From: an uncultured Lachnospiraceae bacterium
Lineage (GTDB): Bacteria > Bacillota_A > Clostridia > Lachnospirales > Lachnospiraceae
Direction: 5' to 3'
NCBI GenBank assembly: GCA_951801245.1
Contig: CATOMC010000012.1
Location: 1-64,000, forward strand
Length of the DNA stretch: 64,000 nucleotides
A model generated the notes under the pieces. That model made no database searches and had not been told where the DNA came from. It saw nothing but the letters and a program-made list of their open reading frames with translations. Made by a program: the position numbers and the translations under genes. Below are positions 7,972 through 16,199 of this stretch, piece by piece (position 1 is the first letter of the stretch; every line of letters begins with the position of its first letter).

Positions 7972-9339
7972 ATGAAAAAGAAAATCGTAGCAATGTTGTT
8001 GACACTGTGTGCTGCAGCAGGCGTTTTGGCAGGTTGTGGAGGCAAGCAGGGCGGCGGTGTTCAGGTAGTTGACTTTTGGTCGGCGCCCAACCAGGCACAG
8101 TATGATTACTGGCTTGCAAAAGCGACGGCATTTAATGAGACGAAGACGGAAGTGAATGGCAAAGTGATAGAAGTGCAGGTACAGCAGATGCCTGAGTCGC
8201 CTTCCTCAGAGGCGGGTATTCAGACAGCAATCTCTACCGGTACGGTTCCGGCTGTCTCCGAAAATATCAATACGGGTTTTGCGGCGACACTGGCTGAGTC
8301 CGGAGTTGTCTATGAACTTCAGGATGAAGACTGGTATCAGCAGATCGTAGCAAACAGGGCAATGGAGACTGCCGTGGAAGGATGGAAAATAGACGGGAAA
8401 CAGTATGTGATTCCGCTTTATATTAATCCTATGGCATTTCAGTGGAACGTAAAGGCACTGAGCGCACTCGGATTTGATGCGCCGCCCACAACCCAGGCTG
8501 AGTTTGAAGCCGTGATTCAGGCTTTTGCGGATGAGAGAGACGGCAAGATGCAGGAACTGGGCGTGACACATACTTTCTACCGGCCGTCCCTACTCCGGGC
8601 AGACCAGTGGTGGGAGAGATGGTATGATTTTCAGATGGTTTACCAGTCCTACAACGGCGGCGGAAACTGGGTAGACGGCAATACACTGTCGTTAGATGCC
8701 GCAAATGTGAAGAAGGCATTTGAATTTATCGGTATTATGGGAAACAGTATTATGACAGGTGAGATCACACCCTTGTGGACATTGGATCAGGTGCCCATTT
8801 TGTTCAGCATCAACGCGCCATGGGAGATCAGCCAGTTGAAAGAGGCAGGCAAGGAATATGGCGTGGATTATATCTATGGGCCGACAATTGTGGAGAAAGA
8901 AGGAGATACTGCTTACTCTTATGCGGACTCTAAAGGAATTGTATTTTATAAGCACGATAGTATCTCCCAGGATGAGCATGACGGTGCGGCAGCATTTATT
9001 TCATGGGTATATAATGCCGAAAACTCTGCCGAAGCGGATCTGGAATGGTTAAATGCCACCAGCATGATGCCTGTCCGCGGTGATATTGCACAAAATGAAA
9101 CATTCGCAGAAGTCATGAATGAACTGCCTGCATTAAAGGGACTTGCGGAGTATATTCCCAATGCGATTCCCAGCATGTCACACGCAAAAATGACAGAGAT
9201 TCAGACGGCTCTGACGGAAGCGGGACTTGCGCCTTATATGGAAGAGGTATTAGCGGCAGAACCGATGAATACGCCGGACGCTTCCAGCTATGTTGAAGCA
9301 GCGATGGCGGCAATGAAAACAGCAGGGGAACTAGAATAA
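7972..9339 (+). CDS. Sugar ABC transporter substrate-binding lipoprotein
   Basis: The 455-residue extracytoplasmic binding protein of a CUT1-type importer. The signal peptide (residues 1-21) ends in a lipobox with C22 (VLAGC), so it is lipid-anchored on the outer face of the membrane. A family 1 solute-binding fold follows: VVDFWSAPNQAQYDYW at the first strand, NAENSAEADLEWLNATS near the C-terminal hinge. AGGAGG precedes the ATG. It is followed by two permease genes with 22- and 10-bp gaps. Neighbouring enzymes suggest a beta-mannoside ligand. Confidence 0.93.
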   Translation: MKKKIVAMLLTLCAAAGVLAGCGGKQGGGVQVVDFWSAPNQAQYDYWLAKATAFNETKTEVNGKVIEVQVQQMPESPSSEAGIQTAISTGTVPAVSENINTGFAATLAESGVVYELQDEDWYQQIVANRAMETAVEGWKIDGKQYVIPLYINPMAFQWNVKALSALGFDAPPTTQAEFEAVIQAFADERDGKMQELGVTHTFYRPSLLRADQWWERWYDFQMVYQSYNGGGNWVDGNTLSLDAANVKKAFEFIGIMGNSIMTGEITPLWTLDQVPILFSINAPWEISQLKEAGKEYGVDYIYGPTIVEKEGDTAYSYADSKGIVFYKHDSISQDEHDGAAAFISWVYNAENSAEADLEWLNATSMMPVRGDIAQNETFAEVMNELPALKGLAEYIPNAIPSMSHAKMTEIQTALTEAGLAPYMEEVLAAEPMNTPDASSYVEAAMAAMKTAGELE

Positions 9340-9361
9340 TCGTAGAAAGGCGGGTGCCCAC

Positions 9362-10270
9362 ATGAAAGGATTTCACCATAAACAAACAACCGGGAAACGG
9401 CAGGAGAGTATACTTGGGTGGATTTTCTGCTCCCCGTATCTGTCCTTTTCATTCATTTTCTTTTTGTTACCTCTTATGTGGGCATTCTGGCTTTCCACAA
9501 TGGACTGGAACCTGATGTCGGACGATAAGAGATTTGTAGGGATCGACAATTTTGTCGGGTTGTTTCAGGACAATAAGGTGCAGGCGGCATTCATAAATTC
9601 GTATCGTTATCTGCTGCCCATCGTTATTCTCTGCTTTGTATTCGGACTGATCATCGCGCTGCTGGTCTCGCAGCTTCCGGAGAAAATCAAAGGCTTCACG
9701 GCGGTACTGTTTTTTATCCCGTACCTGACATCCGGTGTGGCGACTTCGGTGGTGGTAAAATATCTGTTTGCCTACAACTCGATTCTCAGTACCTTCCTGC
9801 GGGAAAAACACGGGATTGATGTGAACTGGCTTCAGGATAAAAAAGCGGCTTTTGTGATCATGGTCATTTTGGTGGTGTGGAAAATGTCAGGGTATTATGC
9901 CTTATTTATCCTGTCTGCCATCGAGGGAATTGCCGAGGATGTGAACGAAGCCTGTGCACTGGACGGGTCAAACGGCCTGCACAAGCTGTTTCATGTGACG
10001 CTGCCGATGATCACGCCGACGCTTACGACGGTGATCGTGCTGGCTACCGGACTGGCTTTCGGGATCTATACGGAGCCATACCTTTTGACCGGAGGAGGTC
10101 CCAATCTGGCCACCACCACATGGCAGCTTGAGATTTATAATGCTTCGTTTACCAGGTACCAGTCAGGTTATGCGGCGGCGATGGCGATTCTGAATGCCAT
10201 ACAGATTTTTGTTACCTTAAGGATTATCAATGTTGTGATGGACCGCTTCAACAAAAGATTCGGTTGGTAA
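9362..10270 (+). CDS. Sugar ABC transporter permease (MalF type)
   Basis: A 302-residue inner-membrane permease with about six transmembrane helices. The ATPase-docking EAA loop is visible as EACALDGSNGLHKLFHVTLP (around residues 198-217). It pairs with the next gene to form the membrane channel of the importer. No ATP-binding gene is present in this operon, so a shared MsmX-type ATPase encoded elsewhere is presumed. Confidence 0.92.
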   Translation: MKGFHHKQTTGKRQESILGWIFCSPYLSFSFIFFLLPLMWAFWLSTMDWNLMSDDKRFVGIDNFVGLFQDNKVQAAFINSYRYLLPIVILCFVFGLIIALLVSQLPEKIKGFTAVLFFIPYLTSGVATSVVVKYLFAYNSILSTFLREKHGIDVNWLQDKKAAFVIMVILVVWKMSGYYALFILSAIEGIAEDVNEACALDGSNGLHKLFHVTLPMITPTLTTVIVLATGLAFGIYTEPYLLTGGGPNLATTTWQLEIYNASFTRYQSGYAAAMAILNAIQIFVTLRIINVVMDRFNKRFGW

Positions 10271-10280
10271 GGAGGCCAGT

Positions 10281-11108
10281 ATGAAGAAAAAGAAGACTGT
10301 CAGGACAGCGGCGGCAACTGTGTGTACGATGATACTGCTGATGATTTCGCTGTTTCCATTTTATTATATGGTCGTCCAGTCGATCCTTCCCTGGGACAGG
10401 ATCGACAAGGAAGTGCTGCCTGTGGGATTTACGTTAAGAAGTTATGAATACCTGATGGGAACAGGCGGGGCAGGGAAAACCTATATCTGGATACGGGCAT
10501 TATTTAATTCCCTGATCGTGTCGCTGCCAACGGCGGTGATCTCCGTGGTGTGCGGTCTTTTGATCGGTTACGCGGTGACCAAACTGTCGCGGTTTAACGG
10601 GAAAAAACTGATCATGGATTCCCTTTTGTTCCAGATGTTTTTCCCGGCCATCATACTGCTCGTGCCGAAATTCATGATTTCCAAGAGTATGTCCAACAGC
10701 TATTTAGGCATGATTCTCCCGTTGTCGGTGTCCACCTGGGCGATCTTTATGTATATCAATTATTTCAGGACACTGCCGGATGCCGTGTTTGAAGCGGCGA
10801 AGATTGACGGCGCAGGGCCGCTTGTGATCATTAGTAAAATTGCATTTCCTACGACAAAGTCCATTACGACTATCGTCTTTTTGTCCATTTTTATGGGAAG
10901 ATGGTCGGAACTGATGTGGGATATGCTGATATCGCCAAAGATCGAAATGCAGACGCTGAATGTGCTGATCTCTACGCAGTTTAAGCCTATGGGCAACTAT
11001 CCCGGGCCGATGTACGCTGCCTCTGTCATTTTGACTGTGCCGATCATCGTATTGTTCCTGTGCTTCTCCAAGTATTTTAAGGAAGGAATCAGTTTTATGC
11101 TGAAATAG
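10281..11108 (+). CDS. Sugar ABC transporter permease (MalG type)
   Basis: The 275-residue second permease of the importer. It has about six hydrophobic segments, beginning with an N-terminal helix after a lysine-rich start. The EAA loop reads EAAKIDGAGPLVIISKIAFP (around residues 172-191). An AAGGAGG 5 nt before the ATG and a 10-bp gap from the preceding gene show co-translation. It lies directly ahead of the GH130 gene. Confidence 0.92.
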   Translation: MKKKKTVRTAAATVCTMILLMISLFPFYYMVVQSILPWDRIDKEVLPVGFTLRSYEYLMGTGGAGKTYIWIRALFNSLIVSLPTAVISVVCGLLIGYAVTKLSRFNGKKLIMDSLLFQMFFPAIILLVPKFMISKSMSNSYLGMILPLSVSTWAIFMYINYFRTLPDAVFEAAKIDGAGPLVIISKIAFPTTKSITTIVFLSIFMGRWSELMWDMLISPKIEMQTLNVLISTQFKPMGNYPGPMYAASVILTVPIIVLFLCFSKYFKEGISFMLK

Positions 11109-11116
11109 GTACTTTT

Positions 11117-12190
11117 ATGGTTAAAAGATGTGAATATAATCCTCTGCTGACACCGGCGGATGTACGTCCCAGCGACCCCCGTTTTCAGGTAGACGGCATT
11201 TTCAACTGCGGGGTCGCGCAGTATCAGGGGGAAATTATCCTTCTGTGCCGGGTTGCGGAATCGGTCAAGCAGACGGATGCTAATAAGATTGAAATTCCCA
11301 TTGTGGTAAATGAGGACGGAAAAGATGTGATAAAAACCGTCATCTATGATAAAATAAAACAGCCGGAATTTGATTATTCGGACAGCCGGTCTGTCTTTAA
11401 AGTGGGAGCAGGCGGAAGGAAGATGACCGCAAACCTCACCTCCCTGTCTCATCTGCGGGTAGCCAGATCTAAGGACGGCGTCCACTTTACAGTGGATGAA
11501 AAACCCAGTATTATGCCCGTTGCATCCGAGGAATCATGGGGGATGGAAGATCCCCGGATCACGCAGATAGGAGAGACTTACTATATCAACTATTCGGCCG
11601 TGACACAAAACGGTGTATGTGTGTCGCTGATGAGGACGCAGGACTTTCAGACGTATGAAAGAATGGGCATTATTTTCGGCCCCGAAAATAAGGACGTAGC
11701 CATATTCCCCGAAAAGATTGGCGGAGAGTATGTGGCCTTTAACCGTCCGGTGCCTTACGGGATCGGATGCCCGGCCATGTGGCTTGCCAAGTCTCCGGAC
11801 CTGCTTCACTGGGGCGCACAGAAGCTGTTTATGGCAACCTCTGAGAAAGGAAGATGGGATGAAGGCCGGGTTGGAGGAGGAGCCGTGCCGTTAAAAACGG
11901 AAAAAGGCTGGCTTGTCATCTATCATGCGGCGGATGCAGCAGACAGATATTGCCTGGGTATCTATCTGCTTGATCTCGAACACCCGGAGCGGATCGTGGG
12001 AAGTATGCAGGTTCCCTTTATGGAACCCCAGGAGGATTATGAGAAAGAGGGGTTCTTCGGCAATGTAGTATTTACCTGCGGCGCCTTATTACAAGAGGAT
12101 ACGGTGGTTATCTATTACGGGGCGGCTGACGATAAAATATGTAGAGCCGATATAAAATTAGATGACGTATATAGAATGCTGAATGTGTGA
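11117..12190 (+). CDS. GH130 family beta-mannoside phosphorylase
   Basis: A 357-residue five-bladed propeller enzyme that, in the GH130 family, phosphorolyses a terminal beta-mannosyl linkage to give mannose 1-phosphate. Visible features are NPLLTPADV at the start, FNCGVAQY, the catalytic E-D-P-R motif with D145 (WGMEDPRIT), AIFPEKIGGEY, FNRP, and the C-terminal YHAADAADRYCLGIYLLDL. No signal peptide is present, so it acts inside the cell on imported oligosaccharide. Company with DUF1861 favours a beta-1,2-mannoside, but beta-1,4 substrates cannot be excluded. Its ribosome binding site is weak, and it starts 8 bp after the permease stop. Confidence 0.88.
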   Translation: MVKRCEYNPLLTPADVRPSDPRFQVDGIFNCGVAQYQGEIILLCRVAESVKQTDANKIEIPIVVNEDGKDVIKTVIYDKIKQPEFDYSDSRSVFKVGAGGRKMTANLTSLSHLRVARSKDGVHFTVDEKPSIMPVASEESWGMEDPRITQIGETYYINYSAVTQNGVCVSLMRTQDFQTYERMGIIFGPENKDVAIFPEKIGGEYVAFNRPVPYGIGCPAMWLAKSPDLLHWGAQKLFMATSEKGRWDEGRVGGGAVPLKTEKGWLVIYHAADAADRYCLGIYLLDLEHPERIVGSMQVPFMEPQEDYEKEGFFGNVVFTCGALLQEDTVVIYYGAADDKICRADIKLDDVYRMLNV

Positions 12191-12219
12191 CGGACAATTT
12201 ACACAGGACATAGGGGGAC

Positions 12220-13293
12220 ATGCATTTGGAAAAGAAAGTGACGATGAAACAATTGGCGGATACGCTTGGCATTTCGATCAATGCGGTCTCCCTTGCGCTG
12301 AATAACCGGGAAGGGGTGAGCGAGAAGACAAGGAGACAGATCTTGCAGCTTGCCAATGAGACGGGTTATCTGGAACAGACGAACCGGTATAACAAAGCTT
12401 TTTCCAGCAAAAATATATGCGTGCTGATGCGCAAGATTTATTTTCAGGATATGCACTTTTATTCCAGAGTGGTCTATGGTATTGAGAGCCAGGCAGACCG
12501 GATGGGATATGATATCATCATCCAGTTTACGGATGATGAAGTGACGGTCCCTTCCTGTGTGGAAAATCAGAAAGTGGCAGGGATCATTATTGTCGGATTT
12601 GTTGAAAAGGACAGAATAGAGGCTCTTAACGCATATGGCATTCCCATAGTGGTGGTGGATAGTACTACTTACGGTTATCGGGTGGACAGTGTCCAGTCCG
12701 ATAACCGCAGCGGTGCTTTTTTTGCCGTACATCAATTGATCAGGAATGGATATCGTAAGATCGGATTTTTTGGCGATCTGGATTATTCTCTTAGTATCAA
12801 AGAGCGTTTTTTCGGCTATGTGGAAGCGATGGCGGGGATTATGTCGGACGGGGCCATGCAGACGGCTTTGCTGGAATGCATGAAATACTCGCTGTTAAAA
12901 AATATTGAACAGTATGTACTTGACAAAAATGTGGAGGCGATCACGGAACTTCTGCAGACGGTGGAAGAGATGCCGGAAGTTTTTATGTGTTCGAATGACA
13001 GGGCGGCCATACTGCTCATGAATGCACTCAGGGTGCGTGGATACCGGATTCCGGAAGACATCGGGATCATAGGATTTGACGATATGGAAGTCAGTACCAT
13101 GGTGGTGCCGAGACTGACGACGGTGCATATTGCGAAGAAAAATATGGGAATGAAAGCCGTGCAGACACTGCAATGGAGACTTCAGAACCGGAAAGCGAAG
13201 CAGGAGAAGATCATCCTGCCGGTGGAGATGGTGATCAGGGAGTCTGTTTTGCTGTCTGACGAGGCGCCTTTCTATGAAAAGAAAAGAGGATGA
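12220..13293 (+). CDS. LacI family transcriptional regulator
   Basis: A DNA-binding repressor with an N-terminal LacI helix-turn-helix (TMKQLADTLGISINAVSLAL) and a hinge (TRRQILQLANETGY). A periplasmic-binding-like sensor domain fills the rest, including SNDRAAILLMNALRVRGYRI and IGIIGFDDME. The ATG at 12220 sits only 3 nt after GGGGGA. A TTG at 12226 has the same site at a normal 7-nt distance and may be the true start. It probably controls the preceding sugar operon through the palindromes near 6865-6892. It overlaps the out-of-frame ATG at 13290. Confidence 0.9.
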   Translation: MHLEKKVTMKQLADTLGISINAVSLALNNREGVSEKTRRQILQLANETGYLEQTNRYNKAFSSKNICVLMRKIYFQDMHFYSRVVYGIESQADRMGYDIIIQFTDDEVTVPSCVENQKVAGIIIVGFVEKDRIEALNAYGIPIVVVDSTTYGYRVDSVQSDNRSGAFFAVHQLIRNGYRKIGFFGDLDYSLSIKERFFGYVEAMAGIMSDGAMQTALLECMKYSLLKNIEQYVLDKNVEAITELLQTVEEMPEVFMCSNDRAAILLMNALRVRGYRIPEDIGIIGFDDMEVSTMVVPRLTTVHIAKKNMGMKAVQTLQWRLQNRKAKQEKIILPVEMVIRESVLLSDEAPFYEKKRG

Positions 13294-13295
13294 CA

Positions 13296-13970
13296 ATGTA
13301 CAGAATATTCGTGGTAGAGGATGATGCGGTCATTGCGGGGCAGATTGTGAAATATCTGGGGAAATGGGGCTATGAAGTGGAGGCTGTCCAAGACTTTGCG
13401 GATGTGATGGGACAGTTTGCGGCTTTCGAGCCACAGCTTGTGCTTATGGACATCGGCCTGCCCTTTTATAATGGTTATTACTGGTGTAGTGAGATCCGTA
13501 AGGTCTCCCAGGTGCCGATCATCTTTATCTCCTCTGCGTCAGACAATATGAATGTGGTGATGGCGGTCAATATGGGCGGCGATGATTTTGTGGTGAAGCC
13601 TTTTGATCTGGAGATTTTACAGGCCAAGATACAAGCGCTTCTTCGAAGAACCTATGCCTTCACCTCGCCGGGCACAGTGATCGAATATCGGGGTGTTCTG
13701 TTGAATATGACAGATATGTCACTTTCCTGTAACGGCTCCCGGATAGAACTGACGAAGAATGAGTTTCGCATTTTACAGACTCTTTTCGAGGCGGCAGGCG
13801 GTGTGGTCAGCCGGGATATGCTGATGAAACGGCTGTGGGATGACGAATGCTTTGTGGATGACAATACCCTTACGGTCAATATGAACCGGCTGCGTAAGCG
13901 GCTTGCGGAGATTGGGCTTTCTGACTTTGTCAGGACGAAGAAGGGTGTGGGGTATTTGCTGCAGGAGTGA
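13296..13970 (+). CDS. OmpR-family response regulator (BceR-like)
   Basis: A 224-residue regulator. The receiver domain has acidic residues E8-D9-D10, phosphorylation site D52 (LMDIGLP) and K101 (VVKPFD). The C-terminal winged helix carries LTKNEFRILQTLFE and VDDNTLTVNMNRLRKRL. The ATG at 13296 is preferred over 13290 because AGAGG abuts the latter. It begins a regulator, kinase, ATPase, permease set typical of Bce peptide-sensing and resistance modules. A truncated PIN gene separates it from its kinase. Confidence 0.9.
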   Translation: MYRIFVVEDDAVIAGQIVKYLGKWGYEVEAVQDFADVMGQFAAFEPQLVLMDIGLPFYNGYYWCSEIRKVSQVPIIFISSASDNMNVVMAVNMGGDDFVVKPFDLEILQAKIQALLRRTYAFTSPGTVIEYRGVLLNMTDMSLSCNGSRIELTKNEFRILQTLFEAAGGVVSRDMLMKRLWDDECFVDDNTLTVNMNRLRKRLAEIGLSDFVRTKKGVGYLLQE

Positions 13971-13991
13971 TGTTTTTAGAAACTGCGGTTT

Positions 13992-14261
13992 GTGACGGAC
14001 AGTAAATTTCCGGCAACAAAAAAGTCTATTGACAGGTTCTTCCTTGAACTTCCTTTTGAGTTGGTTTATACATCGAAAGCACTGGATGTGAATGAGTTTC
14101 CCCAAATGCGTGATATAAAAGACTCGCCGATATTAGCAACAATGATTATGGAGGGGATTGACGTATTTGTGACTGGGGATAAAGATTTTCCGGTTTTGGA
14201 TGTGGAAATGCCGGATATTGTTACGATGACAGAATTTTTAGAACAATATTTAAGAAGATGA
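13992..14261 (+). pseudogene. N-terminally truncated PIN-domain protein
   Basis: An 89-codon frame starting with GTG. The sequence FFLELPFELVYT, then MRDIKDSPILATMIMEG and VFVTGDKDFPVLD, matches the C-terminal two thirds of PIN-domain proteins, the toxin RNases of VapC-like systems. The N-terminal strand with the first catalytic aspartate (the D-T-N motif) is missing, along with roughly 45 residues, so nuclease activity is unlikely. No antitoxin gene is present. Its stop overlaps the kinase ATG (ATGA), so translation of the fragment could feed ribosomes into the kinase gene. Confidence 0.7.
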
Positions 14262-15325
14262 GAACAGGTATCATGAATAAAACAATCTATATGCCGGCGG
14301 CATATCTGCGGGAGCGGATTGTTCCGGTTTGTTTCTATGTTGTGGAAGCCTTTGTCTTTATGATGATAGCCGCGCTGTATGGCTATGAGGGCGTGTTTGC
14401 AAATATGACTTATGCGTTGGGGCTTGCGGCTTTTTTGGGGAGCTGTTATCTGGTATGGGATTATGTAAAGTACCGGGAAAAGTACAGGACATTGTCCAAA
14501 CTTCTTGTGGCAGAGGAAAGAAGCGGCGGCCTGCCCCAGACCTTATCTTCTATGGAGCGGGCTTATCAGCAGATCATCGAGGCGCAGGAGAAAGAAAAGA
14601 AGGCGCTGATCACGAAGCTGGATGAGAAGCAGCAGAATATGGCGGATTACTATACGATGTGGACGCACCAGATCAAGGTACCGCTTGCGGCCATGGATCT
14701 TCTTTTGCAGGATGAATACGAAGATGTGGATGCTGATGTGGGCTGTCTGGCGCGCAGGCAGCTTCGGGAAGAGGTTTTTAAGACGGGACAGTATGTGGAT
14801 ATGGCCCTTCATTATGCCAGAATGGAAAGTATTTCTGCGGACCTTTCGTTTGCCAGAATGGATGTGGATGAACTGGTAAAGGGAGCGCTGAAAAAGTATT
14901 GGATTCTCTTTAGCGGGGCAGGGCTTCAACTACACCTGGAAGAGTGCCATGCCCGGGTGGTCACGGACGGCAAGTGGTTTTCTTTTGTCATAGAGCAGGT
15001 TTTGTCCAATGCGGTCAAATATACAAAAACAGGTGTTATTTCTATTTATGGGGCAGATGAGAAGGGGAATCATAGGACAGAGGACTGCAGTTGTCTGGTG
15101 ATCGAAGATACGGGGATTGGCATTGACAAGAGCGACCTGCCAAGAATCTTTGAGCGGGGCTTTACCGGCTATAACGGCCGTATGGAGCATAAATCGACGG
15201 GAATCGGGCTGTATCTGTGCAGACAGATCATGGACAGGCTTGGACTGTCTATCCACGTAGAGTCGAAACGCAATGAGGGCACGAAGGTATATCTTGGCAT
15301 TGAACAGAAGCAAATCCTTACATAA
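14258..15325 (+). CDS. Intramembrane-sensing histidine kinase (BceS-like)
   Basis: A 355-residue kinase. Two transmembrane helices near residues 20-42 and 50-70 have almost no extracellular loop between them, as in Bce-type kinases that sense through their partner transporter. The phospho-acceptor is H137 in WTHQIKVPLAAM. Later come the N box (EQVLSNAVKYTKTG), G1 (IEDTGIGIDKSDL) and G2 (HKSTGIGLYLC). An internal ATG at 14273 is an alternative start. The TTACA-N4-TGTAA operator overlaps its stop codon. Confidence 0.9.
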   Translation: MRTGIMNKTIYMPAAYLRERIVPVCFYVVEAFVFMMIAALYGYEGVFANMTYALGLAAFLGSCYLVWDYVKYREKYRTLSKLLVAEERSGGLPQTLSSMERAYQQIIEAQEKEKKALITKLDEKQQNMADYYTMWTHQIKVPLAAMDLLLQDEYEDVDADVGCLARRQLREEVFKTGQYVDMALHYARMESISADLSFARMDVDELVKGALKKYWILFSGAGLQLHLEECHARVVTDGKWFSFVIEQVLSNAVKYTKTGVISIYGADEKGNHRTEDCSCLVIEDTGIGIDKSDLPRIFERGFTGYNGRMEHKSTGIGLYLCRQIMDRLGLSIHVESKRNEGTKVYLGIEQKQILT

Positions 15326-15350
15326 ATGTAAGTTACGGGAAGGAAATGTA
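15318..15350 (+). promoter_or_regulatory. BceR-type operator ahead of the ABC genes
   Basis: TTACA-TAAA-TGTAA lies at 15318-15331, overlapping the kinase stop codon. It fits the TNACA-N4-TGTAA consensus I remember for BceR-like regulators exactly. A second half-site, ATGTAAGT, follows two helical turns later, near 15345. A TATGAT -10-like element precedes the ATPase gene without a good -35, as expected for an activated promoter. Confidence 0.6.
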
Positions 15351-15422
15351 AGTCAAATACATGGCAGAGCATTTCCTTTTTGTTTATGATATAGGCAGTT
15401 CAATTTGATAAGGAGGGCAGCC

Positions 15423-16199
15423 ATGTCACTGTTAACAGTCAAAAACGTAAAGAAAATATATACCACCCGCTTTGGCTCCGTCAAGGTGCAGGCTTTAAAT
15501 GACGTGAATTTCTCTGTGGAAGAGGGAGAGTATGTGGCCATCATGGGAGAGTCCGGCTCCGGCAAGACCACGCTCTTAAATATATTGGCATCCCTGGACA
15601 CGGCCACCAGCGGACAGGTGCTATTAAACGGACAGGAACTGTCCGGGGTCAGCCAAAAGGATTTATGCGCGTTCCGGCGAGATCATCTGGGGTTTGTTTT
15701 TCAGGACTTTAATCTGCTTGACACCATGTCCTTGCGGGACAATATTTTCCTGCCGCTGGTGCTGGCAGGGGTGCCTTATGGGGAGATGGAGGAGCGTCTT
15801 ATACCGCTTTCTCATAAGCTTTCGATTGAAAGTCTTCTGGATAAGTATCCCTACGAAGTGTCAGGCGGGCAGAAACAGCGGGCGGCGGTGTGCCGGGCGC
15901 TGATCACGAAACCGGATATGGTGCTGGCAGACGAACCGACCGGGGCACTGGATTCTAAGGCTTCCGCAAAACTTTTGCATCTGTTTGGGGAAATCAATCA
16001 GGAGGGACAGACGATCCTCATGGTGACACACAGCATTCAGGCGGCAGCGCATGCGGGGCGGGTGCTTTTTATCAAGGATGGCTGTGTGTTCCATCAGATT
16101 TATAAGGGAGGCCGTAGTCGGGACGAGATGTATCGTATGATATCGGATGCCCTGACGGTACTGCAGGCACAACAGTCCGGAATGGAGGAAAAGGCATGA
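15423..16199 (+). CDS. ABC transporter ATP-binding protein (BceA-like)
   Basis: A 258-residue ATPase of the MacB/BceA class. Walker A is GESGSGKTT (around residues 40-48), the signature is VSGGQKQRAAVCRAL, and Walker B is MVLADEPTGALD. AGGAGG lies 6 nt before the ATG at 15423. The earlier in-frame ATG at 15405 would overlap that site. It powers the permease whose gene overlaps it by 4 bp. Expected role: removing or sensing cell-wall-active peptide antibiotics together with the adjacent two-component system. Confidence 0.93.
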   Translation: MSLLTVKNVKKIYTTRFGSVKVQALNDVNFSVEEGEYVAIMGESGSGKTTLLNILASLDTATSGQVLLNGQELSGVSQKDLCAFRRDHLGFVFQDFNLLDTMSLRDNIFLPLVLAGVPYGEMEERLIPLSHKLSIESLLDKYPYEVSGGQKQRAAVCRALITKPDMVLADEPTGALDSKASAKLLHLFGEINQEGQTILMVTHSIQAAAHAGRVLFIKDGCVFHQIYKGGRSRDEMYRMISDALTVLQAQQSGMEEKA

